A DNA stretch of 64,000 bases from Sinorhizobium sp. RAC02 (lineage in GTDB: Bacteria; Pseudomonadota; Alphaproteobacteria; Rhizobiales; Rhizobiaceae), in NCBI RefSeq assembly GCF_001713395.1, contig NZ_CP016450.1, positions 1,116,001-1,180,000 on the forward strand, written 5' to 3'. Positions within the stretch are counted from its first letter, which is position 1. Each line of letters opens with the position of its first letter. Positions 37,818-46,623 of the stretch are shown here, one piece after another. Below the pieces are notes generated by a model. The model was not told the DNA's origin, ran no database searches, and saw only the letters and a list, made by a program, of their open reading frames with translations. The position numbers were made by a program, and so were the translations under genes.

Positions 37818-38750
37818 TTACCTCATCTCGTAGGGCTGGCCGAGCTTGCTCGGTGCTGCACCCTTGCCGCGGACCACGACGAGCGTGATGATCGTCATGA
37901 TGTAGGGAAGCGCCTGCAGAACCTGGTAGGGCACGACGATGGATGCCTGGGCCTGAAGCATGAGCTGCAAGGCATAGAACAGGCCGAAGAGCAGCGAGAC
38001 GAAGAAGGCGCCGATCGGCGACCACCTTGCGAACACGACCACGGCCAGCACGATGAAGCCGCGACCGGAGGTGATGCCTTCGACGAACTGGTTGGAATGG
38101 CCGAGTGTCAGGAACGCGCCGCCGAGCCCCGCAAGCCCCGTGCCGACCAGGACTGCGCCGTAGCGGTAGGCCGCGACATTGCGGCCGGCGACATCGACGG
38201 CTTTCGGATGTTCGCCGACGGCGCGCAGCGTCAGGCCGAACGAGGTGCGGTAGAGAATGAGGGTGGCGAGGACGGCGACGAGGATCGTCGAATAGACGAT
38301 AAGGTTCTGCTGGAAAAAAGCCTCGCCGAGAAAGGGCAGGTCACTGAGCCAGGGAATACGGACTGGCTGGGCGATCTCGATGCCTTTGCCGGTCGAGACA
38401 TAGTAGGTGCGGAAGAGGAAGGCCGTGAGGCCCATGCCGAGCAGGTTGAGTGCTGCGCCAACCACGATCTGGTCCGCCTTGATGGTGATCGTGAAGAAGG
38501 CGAAGATGAGGCCGAACAGCATACCACCCGCGACCCCGGTGAGAAGACCGAGAAGAACGCTGCCGGTGGCAAAGGCCGCCGCGAAGCCGCAGAAGGCGCC
38601 GACAAGCATGGTGCCTTCCAGGCCGATATTGAGCACGCCCGCCCGCTCGGAAAAGACCTCACCGATCGAGGCGAAGATGAGGGGTGTCGCAAGCCTCCAG
38701 GCGGCGCCGGCGAGCGTCGCGAGGAAGGTGAGGAACATCATGTCGTCCAT
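37818..38750 (-). CDS. ABC transporter permease, nucleoside/BMP type (second permease)
   Basis: A 310-residue integral membrane protein of the BPD_transp_2 family, about eight to ten helices. The typical motif IGEVFSERAGVLNIGLEGTM is near residue 30, and the EAA-like cytoplasmic loop LRAVGEHPKAVDVAGRNV near residue 188. It pairs with the larger permease encoded upstream (38828-39922) to form the channel. The ATPase gene follows after five bases. Confidence 0.94.
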   Translation of the reverse strand: MDDMMFLTFLATLAGAAWRLATPLIFASIGEVFSERAGVLNIGLEGTMLVGAFCGFAAAFATGSVLLGLLTGVAGGMLFGLIFAFFTITIKADQIVVGAALNLLGMGLTAFLFRTYYVSTGKGIEIAQPVRIPWLSDLPFLGEAFFQQNLIVYSTILVAVLATLILYRTSFGLTLRAVGEHPKAVDVAGRNVAAYRYGAVLVGTGLAGLGGAFLTLGHSNQFVEGITSGRGFIVLAVVVFARWSPIGAFFVSLLFGLFYALQLMLQAQASIVVPYQVLQALPYIMTIITLVVVRGKGAAPSKLGQPYEMR

Positions 38751-38827
38751 TAAGAAAACCCTTCAGGAGTGTCGCCTAAGTTTTTGTTTTCACGCAAGGT
38801 AAATTCCTTGCGGGAGTTTCCATTCTT

Positions 38828-39922
38828 TCAGGCCACGATCCTTATGATGTCGCGCAACTTGGCAAAGGCGACGACAGACAGGATGACGATTCCCTGGATG
38901 ACCAGCACGAGGACCTGAGGCACCTGCGAGGAGATCTGGAGGACTTCCGAGCCGGAGCGGAGCGTCGCAAACAGCCCGCCCGAGAGGATTGCTGCCAGCG
39001 GATTGTTGCTGGCCAGCAGCGCCACGGCGATGCCCTCGAAGCCGTAGCCGGGCGAAATGTTCTGGTAGAGCCGATGCGTGACACCGGCGACCTCGAAGGC
39101 GCCTGCAAGGCCAGCCATCGCGCCGCTGATACAGATGGCGATCATGATGTTGCGGCCGACATTCATGCCGGCATAGCGCGCCGCATGCGGGTTGAGGCCG
39201 ACGACGCGCAGGGCAAATCCGCGGCTGCTTCTTTGCAGGAAGATGTAGAGCGCGACCGCCAGCACCACGGCGACGAGAATGCCGATATGGAGACGCATGT
39301 CGGAGACGATGCGCGGCGTCCAGGCCTCGCGCACAAGGCGGGCGGACTGCGGATAGGCAGCACTGGCATCTTTCATTGGCCCGGTGACGAGGTAGCTCGT
39401 CAGGATGATGGCGATGTAGTTGAGCATGATCGTCGTGACGATTTCGCTCGCCTGGAAGCGCACCTTGAGATAACCGGCAATCCCGGCCCAGGCCGCACCC
39501 GCGACGGCGCCGGCCAGCATGACGAGTGGCGCATGTACCCAGACAGAAAGGCCATCGATGCTGGTGCCGACCAGCGTTGCGGCGATCGCCCCGACATAGA
39601 GCTGGCCCTCCGCGCCGATGTTCCAGATGCTGCATCGGAAGGCGACGCAGAGCCCCGCGCCGATCAGGATGAGCGGGGTTGCCTTCAGCAGGATTTCGCC
39701 GACCGAGCGCATGTCCTGGAACGACCCGAAAATCATCACCGTGACGACGTCGCTTCCATTGAAGCCGTTGAGCCAGAGCAGGACGGCGCCGCAGGCAAGG
39801 GCGACGAGGACTGCGGCGAGGGGTGTCACGAGGCTGATCGCGGCCTGCGAGAGCGTGCGGTAGAGGGCGTTGACGGTCTGAGGATACACGTTCTCACGCA
39901 CTCCCTGGTTTATCTGTGCCAT
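38828..39922 (-). CDS. ABC transporter permease, nucleoside/BMP type (first permease)
   Basis: A 364-residue permease of the BPD_transp_2 family with a short cytoplasmic N-terminus and about ten helices. CSIWNIGAEGQLYVGAIAAT is the conserved substrate-channel motif, and FALRVVGLNPHAARYAGMNV is the ATPase-coupling loop. It is preceded by the BMP binding-protein gene, with a strong hairpin in the 74-base gap, and followed after 77 bases by the partner permease. Confidence 0.94.
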   Translation of the reverse strand: MAQINQGVRENVYPQTVNALYRTLSQAAISLVTPLAAVLVALACGAVLLWLNGFNGSDVVTVMIFGSFQDMRSVGEILLKATPLILIGAGLCVAFRCSIWNIGAEGQLYVGAIAATLVGTSIDGLSVWVHAPLVMLAGAVAGAAWAGIAGYLKVRFQASEIVTTIMLNYIAIILTSYLVTGPMKDASAAYPQSARLVREAWTPRIVSDMRLHIGILVAVVLAVALYIFLQRSSRGFALRVVGLNPHAARYAGMNVGRNIMIAICISGAMAGLAGAFEVAGVTHRLYQNISPGYGFEGIAVALLASNNPLAAILSGGLFATLRSGSEVLQISSQVPQVLVLVIQGIVILSVVAFAKLRDIIRIVA

Positions 39923-39957
39923 GGATTGGTCCGGATGTTGGTGTGGCGCGCAAGGAT

Positions 39958-39987
39958 GCGCTGCGGCCGGATGGTCGGCCGCAGCGC
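39958..39987 (-). terminator. Strong hairpin between binding-protein and permease genes
   Basis: Perfect 12-bp stem GCGCTGCGGCCG (39958-39969) with CGGCCGCAGCGC (39976-39987), loop GATGGT, no T run. In ABC operons such hairpins behind the binding-protein gene protect its mRNA and lower downstream expression. This is more likely here than full termination, since the permease genes have no evident promoter. Confidence 0.6.
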
Positions 39988-39996
39988 GGGGTCCGG

Positions 39997-40974
39997 TTAC
40001 TCGCCGGTCTTGATTTCGCCAGCCACGATCTTGTCGCTGATCGCCTTCACTTCGGCGCGGATGTCTTCCGGCACGGAGACCGGGCCGTCATCGCGGAAGG
40101 TGAAGGACATGACCTTCGGGTCCTTGAGGCCGAAGATGACGTTTTCCGTCGGCGGGCTGCCATCCTTGATCGAGCGCACCACTTCCACCACGCCCTGTGC
40201 ATAGTCGGCGACATAAAGGCCGAGAATGTTGTTGGGCGCGACCGGGGTGAAGTCGCTGAAGATCGAGAAGGAGCGCACGTCCGGACCGGATTCGGAGATT
40301 GCCTGATAGCCGCCGACCGTGGCGCCCGAGGCGTTCGGCACGACGAAGTCGGCACCCTGGGCGATCATGCTGAGCGCCGCTTCCTTGGCCGCCGTCGTAT
40401 CGGTGAAGTTGCCGATATAGGCTTCGCTGATCGGGAAGTCCGGGTTGATGCTCTTCGCGCCATTCTTGAAACCGGCAAAGGCCTGCTGGATCGGCGGAAT
40501 TTCCATGCCGCCGACGAGGCCGGCCTTGCGGCCCATCTTCGCGGCGATGACGCCCATCAGATAGAAGGGCTGGCTGGTATCGGTGTTGAGGCCGATGACA
40601 TTGCCTTCATGAATGCTGCTCGACGAGATCAGGAAGTAGGTGTCCGGATAGTCGAGGGCGACCTCAAGCGCGGCATCCTGGAATTCAAAGCCATGGCCGA
40701 GGATGACCTTGTAACCCTGGCTGGCATAGTCGCGAAACGCCTTTTCGAACGAAGCGGGGTTCTGTTGCAGTTCGACATAGCTGATCTTGGCGCCGAGCTG
40801 GTCTTCCACGCCCTTCAGCGCGTTGTAACCAATGCGGTTCCAGCCTTCTTCCGAAACGCTGCCGGGCACGAGAAGGCCCATTTTCAGGTCTTCGGCATAG
40901 GCCATTGCCGGCGTGGACATGGCGATGGACAATGCGGCCACGCCTTCCAGGAATGTTCTTCTTGAAAGTTTCAT
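39997..40974 (-). CDS. BMP-family ABC transporter substrate-binding protein (intact copy)
   Basis: A 325-residue periplasmic binding protein of the BMP/PnrA-like family, which binds purine nucleosides or related heterocycles. The N-terminus MKLSRRTFLEGVAALSIAMS carries a twin-arginine-like SRRTFL motif, so export by Tat is likely. Family segments include KMGLLVPGSVSEEGWNRIGY, VILGHGFEFQDAALEVA, GADFVVPNASGA and PNNILGLYVADYAQGV. The start is ATG 40974 with GGGAGGAAG upstream. A truncated relative lies 39 bases upstream. Confidence 0.95.
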   Translation of the reverse strand: MKLSRRTFLEGVAALSIAMSTPAMAYAEDLKMGLLVPGSVSEEGWNRIGYNALKGVEDQLGAKISYVELQQNPASFEKAFRDYASQGYKVILGHGFEFQDAALEVALDYPDTYFLISSSSIHEGNVIGLNTDTSQPFYLMGVIAAKMGRKAGLVGGMEIPPIQQAFAGFKNGAKSINPDFPISEAYIGNFTDTTAAKEAALSMIAQGADFVVPNASGATVGGYQAISESGPDVRSFSIFSDFTPVAPNNILGLYVADYAQGVVEVVRSIKDGSPPTENVIFGLKDPKVMSFTFRDDGPVSVPEDIRAEVKAISDKIVAGEIKTGE

Positions 40975-41013
40975 TGATCTTCCTCCCATTTGATAAGTTC
41001 CCATAAACCGCGC

Positions 41014-41567
41014 TTATTTCGCGCGTGTCTGGATCTCGCCCGCAACGATCTTCGCGCTCACCTCCTCCAGGTGTTTGCGCAGGTCCTGCGGTATCGATCT
41101 GGCGGCTTCGTCGTTGAAGGTGAACTTGATGACGTCCTTATCCTTCAGGCCGAAGTCGACATTGCTTTGCGGCACGGTGCCGTCCCGAATGTCCGAGACG
41201 ATGCGCACGATGCCTTGACCGTAATCGGCGATGAACGTGCCGAGGATGTTCTTGGGGGCGACCTCCGTGTAGTCGCTGTAGACGCTGAACGTGCCGGATT
41301 GCGCGCCCGATTCCTGCGTGGCCTGGATGACGCCCAGTCCCGCAGCGTTCGCATTGGGAACGACGAAGTCGGCGCCCTGCGACATCATGCTAACGGCGGC
41401 TTCCTTGGCAGCGCTGGCGTCGGTGATTCTTCCGCGACGCTGCCGGGCACAAGCAAGCCCATCTTGAAGTCGCCGGCATGGGCCGGCTCCTGCCAGATCA
41501 AGCCGGCGAGGGCGAATGCGAAGGTGGATGCAAGCAGCGAACGACGTGAAACTGAAGTCTTCTTCAT
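41014..41567 (-). pseudogene. Decayed duplicate of the BMP binding-protein gene (internal deletion and frameshift)
   Basis: The 5' part (41567 down to about 41432) encodes a signal sequence MKKTSVSRRSLLASTFAFAL and mature start DFKMGLLVPGSVAEE, equivalent to the intact neighbour. The frame then jumps: bases 41385-41430 read in another frame give TDASAAKEAAVSMMSQGADF, corresponding to residues near 190 of the neighbour, and continue to a normal C-terminus ending IVAGEIQTRAK. Comparison with the intact gene indicates about 147 codons missing at the join plus a shift of frame. The upstream frame ends after PRKPPLA. The product cannot be a working binding protein. Confidence 0.9.
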
Positions 41568-41617
41568 TCTGTTCCTCCCATTAGATTGCGTATCAATCCC
41601 CCCGGAGTGGTCGTTCT

Positions 41618-42913
41618 CTATGCATCCTCCTGCGAGCGGATATTTTCTGTGGCGCTGTGCGAGACCAGCCGCCCCTTCGAGAAGACGAAGGCACGGTCCG
41701 GCCCACCGGCCACCAATGTGTCGGTGTCGATGCAGTCGGTGACGATGAAGTCGGCGCGCGCACCGGCCTTGAAGCCATAGTCCTTGCCAAGGCCCATCAG
41801 GCGGGCCGGCGCGGTAGTGATCATGCGGTGGGCGGCGGCAAGTTCGTCGCCGCGCAGATGTCCGGCCAGCAATGTCCAGCGGGCGATTTCCAACATGTCG
41901 CCGGAGCCGGTCGGCACGAACGGGTCCTGGATATTGTCGGAGGCGGTGGCGATAGTGACGCCGGCCCGGTACAATTCGGCGACACGGGTCAGGCCGCGCG
42001 GCGGCAGCATCTCGGCGTCGCGGCCCTGCAGGTAGAGGTTTGCCGCCGGCAGCGTCACGACGCCGACATCGAGGGCGAGCATGCGCTCGGCGATGCGTTG
42101 GAAATCCGCGCGGGGCAGGGCGCTCAGCACGGAGACGTGGCTGAACACGGTGCGACCCTGCATGCCGAAGCGCTCGACCCGTTCGAGGGCGGCGTCCAGC
42201 AGGTGGACGTCGGCCTTGAGGTGCTCGTCGAGATGCAGGTCGACCGGCTTTGCGGCCTTCACGGCGGCGGAGAACAGCATGTCGAGGTAGCGCGGCGGAT
42301 CCTCCGAGACGGCGGGCGTGCCGCCCACGGCATCGGCCAGCGCCACCGCGCCGTCGATATTCTTCGCCAGCCAGTCGAAGTCCTGGCCGGGATGCGGCGT
42401 CATGAAGGCAACGAGCTGGAGGATGATGCGGTCTCTTTCGGCATTACGGACACCGGCCAGCGTCTCGATGCCGTGGAAGCCGGCATCCTTGTCGACGTTG
42501 ATGTGGCTTCGGATGGCCGTCGTGCCGCGTGACAGACATCGCTCGACGGTGTGCGTGGCACGCTTGAGAATGTCATCGGGGCCGGCGGTGCGGGCATATT
42601 TGGCGAAGGCTTCGCGGGCCCCCTGCAGCGTGCCGGAGGGGTTGGGCGTGAAGCGCAGCACGCCCGTCTTGTCGAGGTGCTGGTGCGCATCGAGGAAGCC
42701 GGACGAAACCAGCATGCCGGTGATGTCCACGCAGGCGCCGCAGCTTCCAGTGTCGAGGTAGGGCTCGACGGCGACGATGCGCCCATCTGCTCCAACGATG
42801 ATGTCGCTGAGCGATTGCGAACCATCGTCGTGAATGACGGTTCCGCCCGTGAGCGCAAAGGACTGGCCAGATGCCAGATTTGCAAGCGACGGAGTTTGAG
42901 TATCACGTACCAT
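41618..42913 (-). CDS. Cytosine-deaminase-like metal-dependent amidohydrolase
   Basis: A 431-residue amidohydrolase closest in pattern to CodA-type cytosine deaminases. Metal ligands and active-site motifs are present: DAHQHLDKT (HxH), DLHLDEHLKAD (HxDE), FSHVSVLSAL and ASDNIQDPFVPTGSGDML, the equivalent of the CodA DDxxDPW segment. It should hydrolyse an exocyclic amine or a ring amide of a heterocycle. The start is taken at ATG 42913 (MVRDTQ) with GGTGGGGA upstream; an upstream ATG at 42946 is less likely. It lies at the head of the binding-protein and ABC genes, suggesting its substrate is what the ABC system imports. Confidence 0.9.
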   Translation of the reverse strand: MVRDTQTPSLANLASGQSFALTGGTVIHDDGSQSLSDIIVGADGRIVAVEPYLDTGSCGACVDITGMLVSSGFLDAHQHLDKTGVLRFTPNPSGTLQGAREAFAKYARTAGPDDILKRATHTVERCLSRGTTAIRSHINVDKDAGFHGIETLAGVRNAERDRIILQLVAFMTPHPGQDFDWLAKNIDGAVALADAVGGTPAVSEDPPRYLDMLFSAAVKAAKPVDLHLDEHLKADVHLLDAALERVERFGMQGRTVFSHVSVLSALPRADFQRIAERMLALDVGVVTLPAANLYLQGRDAEMLPPRGLTRVAELYRAGVTIATASDNIQDPFVPTGSGDMLEIARWTLLAGHLRGDELAAAHRMITTAPARLMGLGKDYGFKAGARADFIVTDCIDTDTLVAGGPDRAFVFSKGRLVSHSATENIRSQEDA

Positions 42914-43133
42914 TCGTCCCCACCTTCTTGTTATGGCAGAAAACAAAGCACGGGCGATTAGTTAAAACAAATTCATTATTTCAATTATTTAATGAAAAAA
43001 CAGTAACAATCGCAGGTGCTAAGGTTTCTCGCAATCGCGAAATTTCCTCTGGAAAGACAAGCGCAATCAAGGGATTGGAAATTCTCCGGAGCAGCGCCGA
43101 TGGCACGGCCGGCGGCGCCATCTCCTCGAAAAT
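42914..43133. promoter_or_regulatory. AT-rich promoter region between aldolase and amidohydrolase genes
   Basis: A 220-base gap, markedly AT-rich at 42955-43010 against a GC-rich background. It contains the dyad TTTCA-N9-TGAAA (42979-42997) within ATTCATT...AATGAA (42971-42996). It probably holds the promoter of the amidohydrolase-ABC unit with a regulator site. Confidence 0.5.
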
Positions 43134-43934
43134 TCAATGCCGATATTGCGGTTCTTCCGCGTCGAGTTGCCGGCGGATGGCGCTGAGATGGGCGCTCGCG
43201 GAGGCGGCGTCGCCCTCGCGCATCTGCCTGTAGGCGGCTTCCGCGATCGCCGGATCGACTGGGGATACCGTGCGTCCCGTCGACATGGCGAGAACCTGCA
43301 CCTCGGCCGCCCGCTCGAGATAGTAGAGATCGTCCCACGCCTCGGCGATGGTTGGCGCCAGAACGAGCACGCCGTGGTGCTTCAGGAAGACGATGTCCGC
43401 ATCGCCGGCTGCCGCGGCAATGCGCGCACCTTCGCGGTGATCGAGCGCCAGGCCATTGTAATTCTCGTCCACCGCGGTGCGGCCGTAGAATTTGAGCGCC
43501 GTCTGTCCGGCCCAGATCAGCGGCGGACCGTCCGTCATGGAGAGAGCGGTGGCGTAGGGCATGTGCGTGTGGAAGGCCACCCTGGCGCGCGGCAGGCGCC
43601 GGTGGATTTCGGCGTGGATGTAGAAGGCGGTCGCCTCTGGTGCGCCGTCACCGTCGATGACGGTGCCGTCGAAATCACAGATTAGAAGTTTGGAAGCCGT
43701 CAGCTCGCGGAAGGCATGGCCATAGGGATTGACGATGAAGAGATCGTCGTGCCCCGGCACGACCGCCGAAAAATGGTTGCAGATGCCTTCTTCGAACCCG
43801 TTGCGCGCCGCCATGCGGAAACAGGCGGCAAGGTCTTCCCTCGCGGCACGGATGGCGTCGGAGGAAAGGTCGGGACGATTGGGCTGCGTGGGGGCATCGG
43901 AAGGGGCGGCGTTGCCCTTGAGGGAGTGAGCCAT
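43134..43934 (-). CDS. Class II aldolase/adducin-family protein
   Basis: A 266-residue protein of the class II aldolase/adducin fold (fuculose-phosphate aldolase family). The zinc ligands are visible as HTHMPYATAL and KHHGVLVLA, with the earlier NHFSAVVPG segment (the family's GN(x)S region). It lacks clear phosphate-binding hallmarks of sugar-phosphate aldolases, so the substrate may be a carboxylated compound; some relatives act as decarboxylases. It is encoded between the second LysR gene and the amidohydrolase on the same strand, and is probably part of the same pathway. Confidence 0.87.
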   Translation of the reverse strand: MAHSLKGNAAPSDAPTQPNRPDLSSDAIRAAREDLAACFRMAARNGFEEGICNHFSAVVPGHDDLFIVNPYGHAFRELTASKLLICDFDGTVIDGDGAPEATAFYIHAEIHRRLPRARVAFHTHMPYATALSMTDGPPLIWAGQTALKFYGRTAVDENYNGLALDHREGARIAAAAGDADIVFLKHHGVLVLAPTIAEAWDDLYYLERAAEVQVLAMSTGRTVSPVDPAIAEAAYRQMREGDAASASAHLSAIRRQLDAEEPQYRH

Positions 43935-44110
43935 GGGTGCTCCTGGTCTGGCGTGGGAGCGGCGGCTGGCCGGAGCACCTATCGGCGCCAGCCTCCGCGC
44001 GCAGCAAAAGCCAATGGCCGCTGCGCCCTGCCTGCCCGTGCCTCGCGCGGTCCAGCAGCGCCATCAGGATAACGCGTGAATTTTCGTGCGGTCAATCGTG
44101 CGACGGTCGG

Positions 44111-45007
44111 CTAATGCACCGACTTCAGCAGGAAATCGCGAAACCGCCGCGCGGCGGGAGACAGCGAGCGTGTCCGCTTCTGGATCAGGCTGACCTCGCG
44201 CTTGATATGCGGCTCGGTGGGTGTGCGCACGATGAGCCCCATCGAGGTCGCCAGCCGCGTGACTGCCGAGGTCATGATCGCAACGCCGAGGCCACCCTCG
44301 ACCATGCCGATGATCGTCAGCGGCAGCGCAACCTCCTGCATCGCCTTGTCGAGCGGCAGCACGATGCCGTTGCGCACCAGTTCGCTTTCCAGCCGGTCGC
44401 GTATGGGGTTGCCGCGTTGCGGGCCGATCAGTTTGCAGTCGGCAAGATCGGTCCAGCGAAGCTCCGACAGCTTTACTAGCGGGTCTTCGGGGTGGAGGAC
44501 CACCAGGAATTCGTCCGTGGTGAGGCGCGTGCCCATAAGCTCGGTGTCGTCATCCGGCACCGTACCGATGCCGACATCCACCGAGCCGTTGGCGACCTGC
44601 TCCAGCACGGCCTTTTCCGCCACATCATGCAGCGCGACCTCGATTTCCGGGTACAGCTTGGTGAAGCCGAAGACGAGCTGCGGCAGCATCAGGGCCGCCT
44701 GAACCGTGCCGGCCGCAACGGAGACCTTGCCGCGCCGGAGTGCATTCAGCTCCCGCGAGCTTTCCACCATGCCCTCGATGTCCGAGACGGCGCGCGCGGC
44801 GATCGGCAGGATGTCCATGCCCGCCTGCGTGAGGCGCAGCAGTCGCGTGTGCCGGTCGAAGAGGCGCAGATTGAGGTTCGTTTCCAACTGCCGCACCAGC
44901 GTGCTGACGGCCGATTGCGACGAGCCGAGCTTGTCGGCGGCCAGTGTGAACTGTCCGAGATTGGCCACCGTGACGAAGGCCCGAAGTTGCTTAAGCGTGA
45001 TGTCCAT
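44111..45007 (-). CDS. LysR-family transcriptional regulator (second of a paralogous pair)
   Basis: A 298-residue LysR protein starting at ATG 45007 (MDITLKQLRAFVTVANLGQF); the frame runs on to a TTG at 45025, but that would cover an operator-like site. The HTH is SSQSAVSTLVRQLE. It is paralogous to the LysR gene at 35306-36220 with the same FDRHTR core. It is divergent from the permease/molybdenum-hydroxylase operon, with an ATTCAT-N11-ATGAAT element (45016-45038) between them. It is therefore the probable activator of that operon in response to a pathway intermediate. Confidence 0.92.
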   Translation of the reverse strand: MDITLKQLRAFVTVANLGQFTLAADKLGSSQSAVSTLVRQLETNLNLRLFDRHTRLLRLTQAGMDILPIAARAVSDIEGMVESSRELNALRRGKVSVAAGTVQAALMLPQLVFGFTKLYPEIEVALHDVAEKAVLEQVANGSVDVGIGTVPDDDTELMGTRLTTDEFLVVLHPEDPLVKLSELRWTDLADCKLIGPQRGNPIRDRLESELVRNGIVLPLDKAMQEVALPLTIIGMVEGGLGVAIMTSAVTRLATSMGLIVRTPTEPHIKREVSLIQKRTRSLSPAARRFRDFLLKSVH

Positions 45008-45015
45008 GGCCGCCA

Positions 45016-45038
45016 ATTCATTCAATTGTTGGATGAAT
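45016..45038. promoter_or_regulatory. LysR-type T-N11-A box
   Basis: Perfect dyad ATTCAT (45016-45021) and ATGAAT (45033-45038) separated by 11 bases, containing the LysR T-N11-A signature. It is nine bases upstream of the LysR start and about 130 bases upstream of the divergent permease start. Confidence 0.65.
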
Positions 45039-45169
45039 AAATATAATTATGCCGATTGTTTACTGATTTGGCCAGCCGCATGATCCGCATTGTACGGCGT
45101 GCGGTGACAAAACCACGAGGCCAAGAAGCCCGCACCGCGCCGGAACGCTATTCGCTGGGAGGAAAGCGA

Positions 45170-46561
45170 ATGACCAAACCTGTAACGACGGATCCCGTCG
45201 AAAAAATGTATCCGGTCCCGAGCCTCGTGGCTCTGGGCCTGCAACACGTTCTCGTCATGTATGCCGGCGCGGTCGCCGTGCCACTTATTATCGGCAGCGC
45301 GCTTCACCTGCCGAAAGAACAGATCGCCATGCTGGTCAGTGCGGACCTGTTCTGTTGTGGCATCGTCACTATCATCCAGGCGCTCGGCATCGGTAATGTC
45401 GGCATTCGCCTGCCGATTATGATGGGCATCGCCTTCACGGCCGTCCCCTCGATCATCGCGACCGGCACCAACCCGGAACTTGGAATGCCCGGCGTCATCG
45501 GCGCTGTCATAGGCTCCGGCATCTTTACGCTTCTCGCCGCGCCGTATTTCGGCCGATGGGTGCGGTTCTTCCCACCGATCGTCACAGGCACGGTCATGCT
45601 GATCATCGGCCTCTCGCTGATGCGTGTCGGCGTGAACTGGGCGGCCGGCGGGCAGCCGATGATTAGGGGGCCGGAAGGCATGATCCCCAACCCGGCCTAT
45701 GGTGCGCCCTTCGCGCTCGCCGTGGCCTCGATCGTGCTCGTCTCGATCCTGCTTTTGACGCGGTTCCTGAAGGGCTTCCTGGCCAATCTCGCCGTGTTGC
45801 TCGGCATCTGTATCGGCTTCGCCATCGCGGTTGTGGCCGGCAAGGTGAGCTTCAGCGGCGTGGGGGATGCCAATTGGGTGCAGATCATCCACCCGCTCGC
45901 CTTCGGCTGGCCGATCTTCGAGTTCTGGTCGATCTTCTCGCTCTGTGCCGTCATGACGGTGATGATGGTCGAGTCGACCGGGCAGATCCTTGCTGTCGGC
46001 GACATGGCGGGCCGCAAGATTTCCCAGGCGGACCTCGCTCGCGGCCTTCGTACCGACGGCGTCGGCAACATCATCGGCGGCATCCTCAACACCTTCACCT
46101 ACACCACTTATGCGCAGAATGTCGGCCTGCTGCAGATCACCGGCGTCATGAGCCGCTGGGTGGTGGCAACGGGTGGCGTCATCCTGATCCTGCTTGGCTT
46201 GCTGCCGAAGGTCGCCTTCATCAGCGCATCCATCCCGAGCTATGTGGTGGGTGGCGCAGCGATTGTGATGTTCGGCATGGTCTCGGCCACCGGCGTCAAG
46301 ATCCTCGCCAAGGTGGATTTCACCAACAACCGGCGCAATCTCTACATCGTGGCCGTCAGCGTCGGCCTCGCCATGGTGCCGGTCGTCGCGGACAGGATCT
46401 TCGACCAGCTGCCCGAGGCAATGGAGAAGTTCCTGCACAGCGGCGTGCTCGTCGGCACCTTTGCCGCAGCGCTCCTCAATATCCTCTTCAACGGCATCCC
46501 CGCGAAAGAGACCGAGGAGACGAACCTCAAGAACGGTGCACCGGCGGCCGATCCGGCCTGA
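45170..46561 (+). CDS. NCS2-family nucleobase permease (uracil/xanthine type)
   Basis: A 463-residue proton symporter of the nucleobase-cation-symporter-2 family, about 14 helices. Typical segments are LGLQHVLVMYAGAVAVPLIIG, IRLPIMMGIAFTAVPSI, the substrate-site stretch AVMTVMMVESTGQILAVGDM and NTFTYTTYAQNVGLLQITGV with an Asn-Gly-like functional motif region. Substrates of the family are purines, pyrimidines, urate and ascorbate. The start is ATG 45170 with GGGAGGAAAG upstream. It is the first gene of the molybdenum-hydroxylase operon, so the pathway substrate is probably a purine- or pyrimidine-like ring. Confidence 0.93.
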   Translation: MTKPVTTDPVEKMYPVPSLVALGLQHVLVMYAGAVAVPLIIGSALHLPKEQIAMLVSADLFCCGIVTIIQALGIGNVGIRLPIMMGIAFTAVPSIIATGTNPELGMPGVIGAVIGSGIFTLLAAPYFGRWVRFFPPIVTGTVMLIIGLSLMRVGVNWAAGGQPMIRGPEGMIPNPAYGAPFALAVASIVLVSILLLTRFLKGFLANLAVLLGICIGFAIAVVAGKVSFSGVGDANWVQIIHPLAFGWPIFEFWSIFSLCAVMTVMMVESTGQILAVGDMAGRKISQADLARGLRTDGVGNIIGGILNTFTYTTYAQNVGLLQITGVMSRWVVATGGVILILLGLLPKVAFISASIPSYVVGGAAIVMFGMVSATGVKILAKVDFTNNRRNLYIVAVSVGLAMVPVVADRIFDQLPEAMEKFLHSGVLVGTFAAALLNILFNGIPAKETEETNLKNGAPAADPA

Positions 46562-46623
46562 CGCGCAACCGACAATAGTCCGGCGGCGCTGAGCCGCCGG
46601 AGCCCCGAACCAAGGGAAATCCC

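Noticed and set aside
41385..41567. Short independent secreted protein
   Set aside because: The frame is the 5' remnant of a BMP binding-protein gene; its last residues arise only from the frameshift at the deletion.
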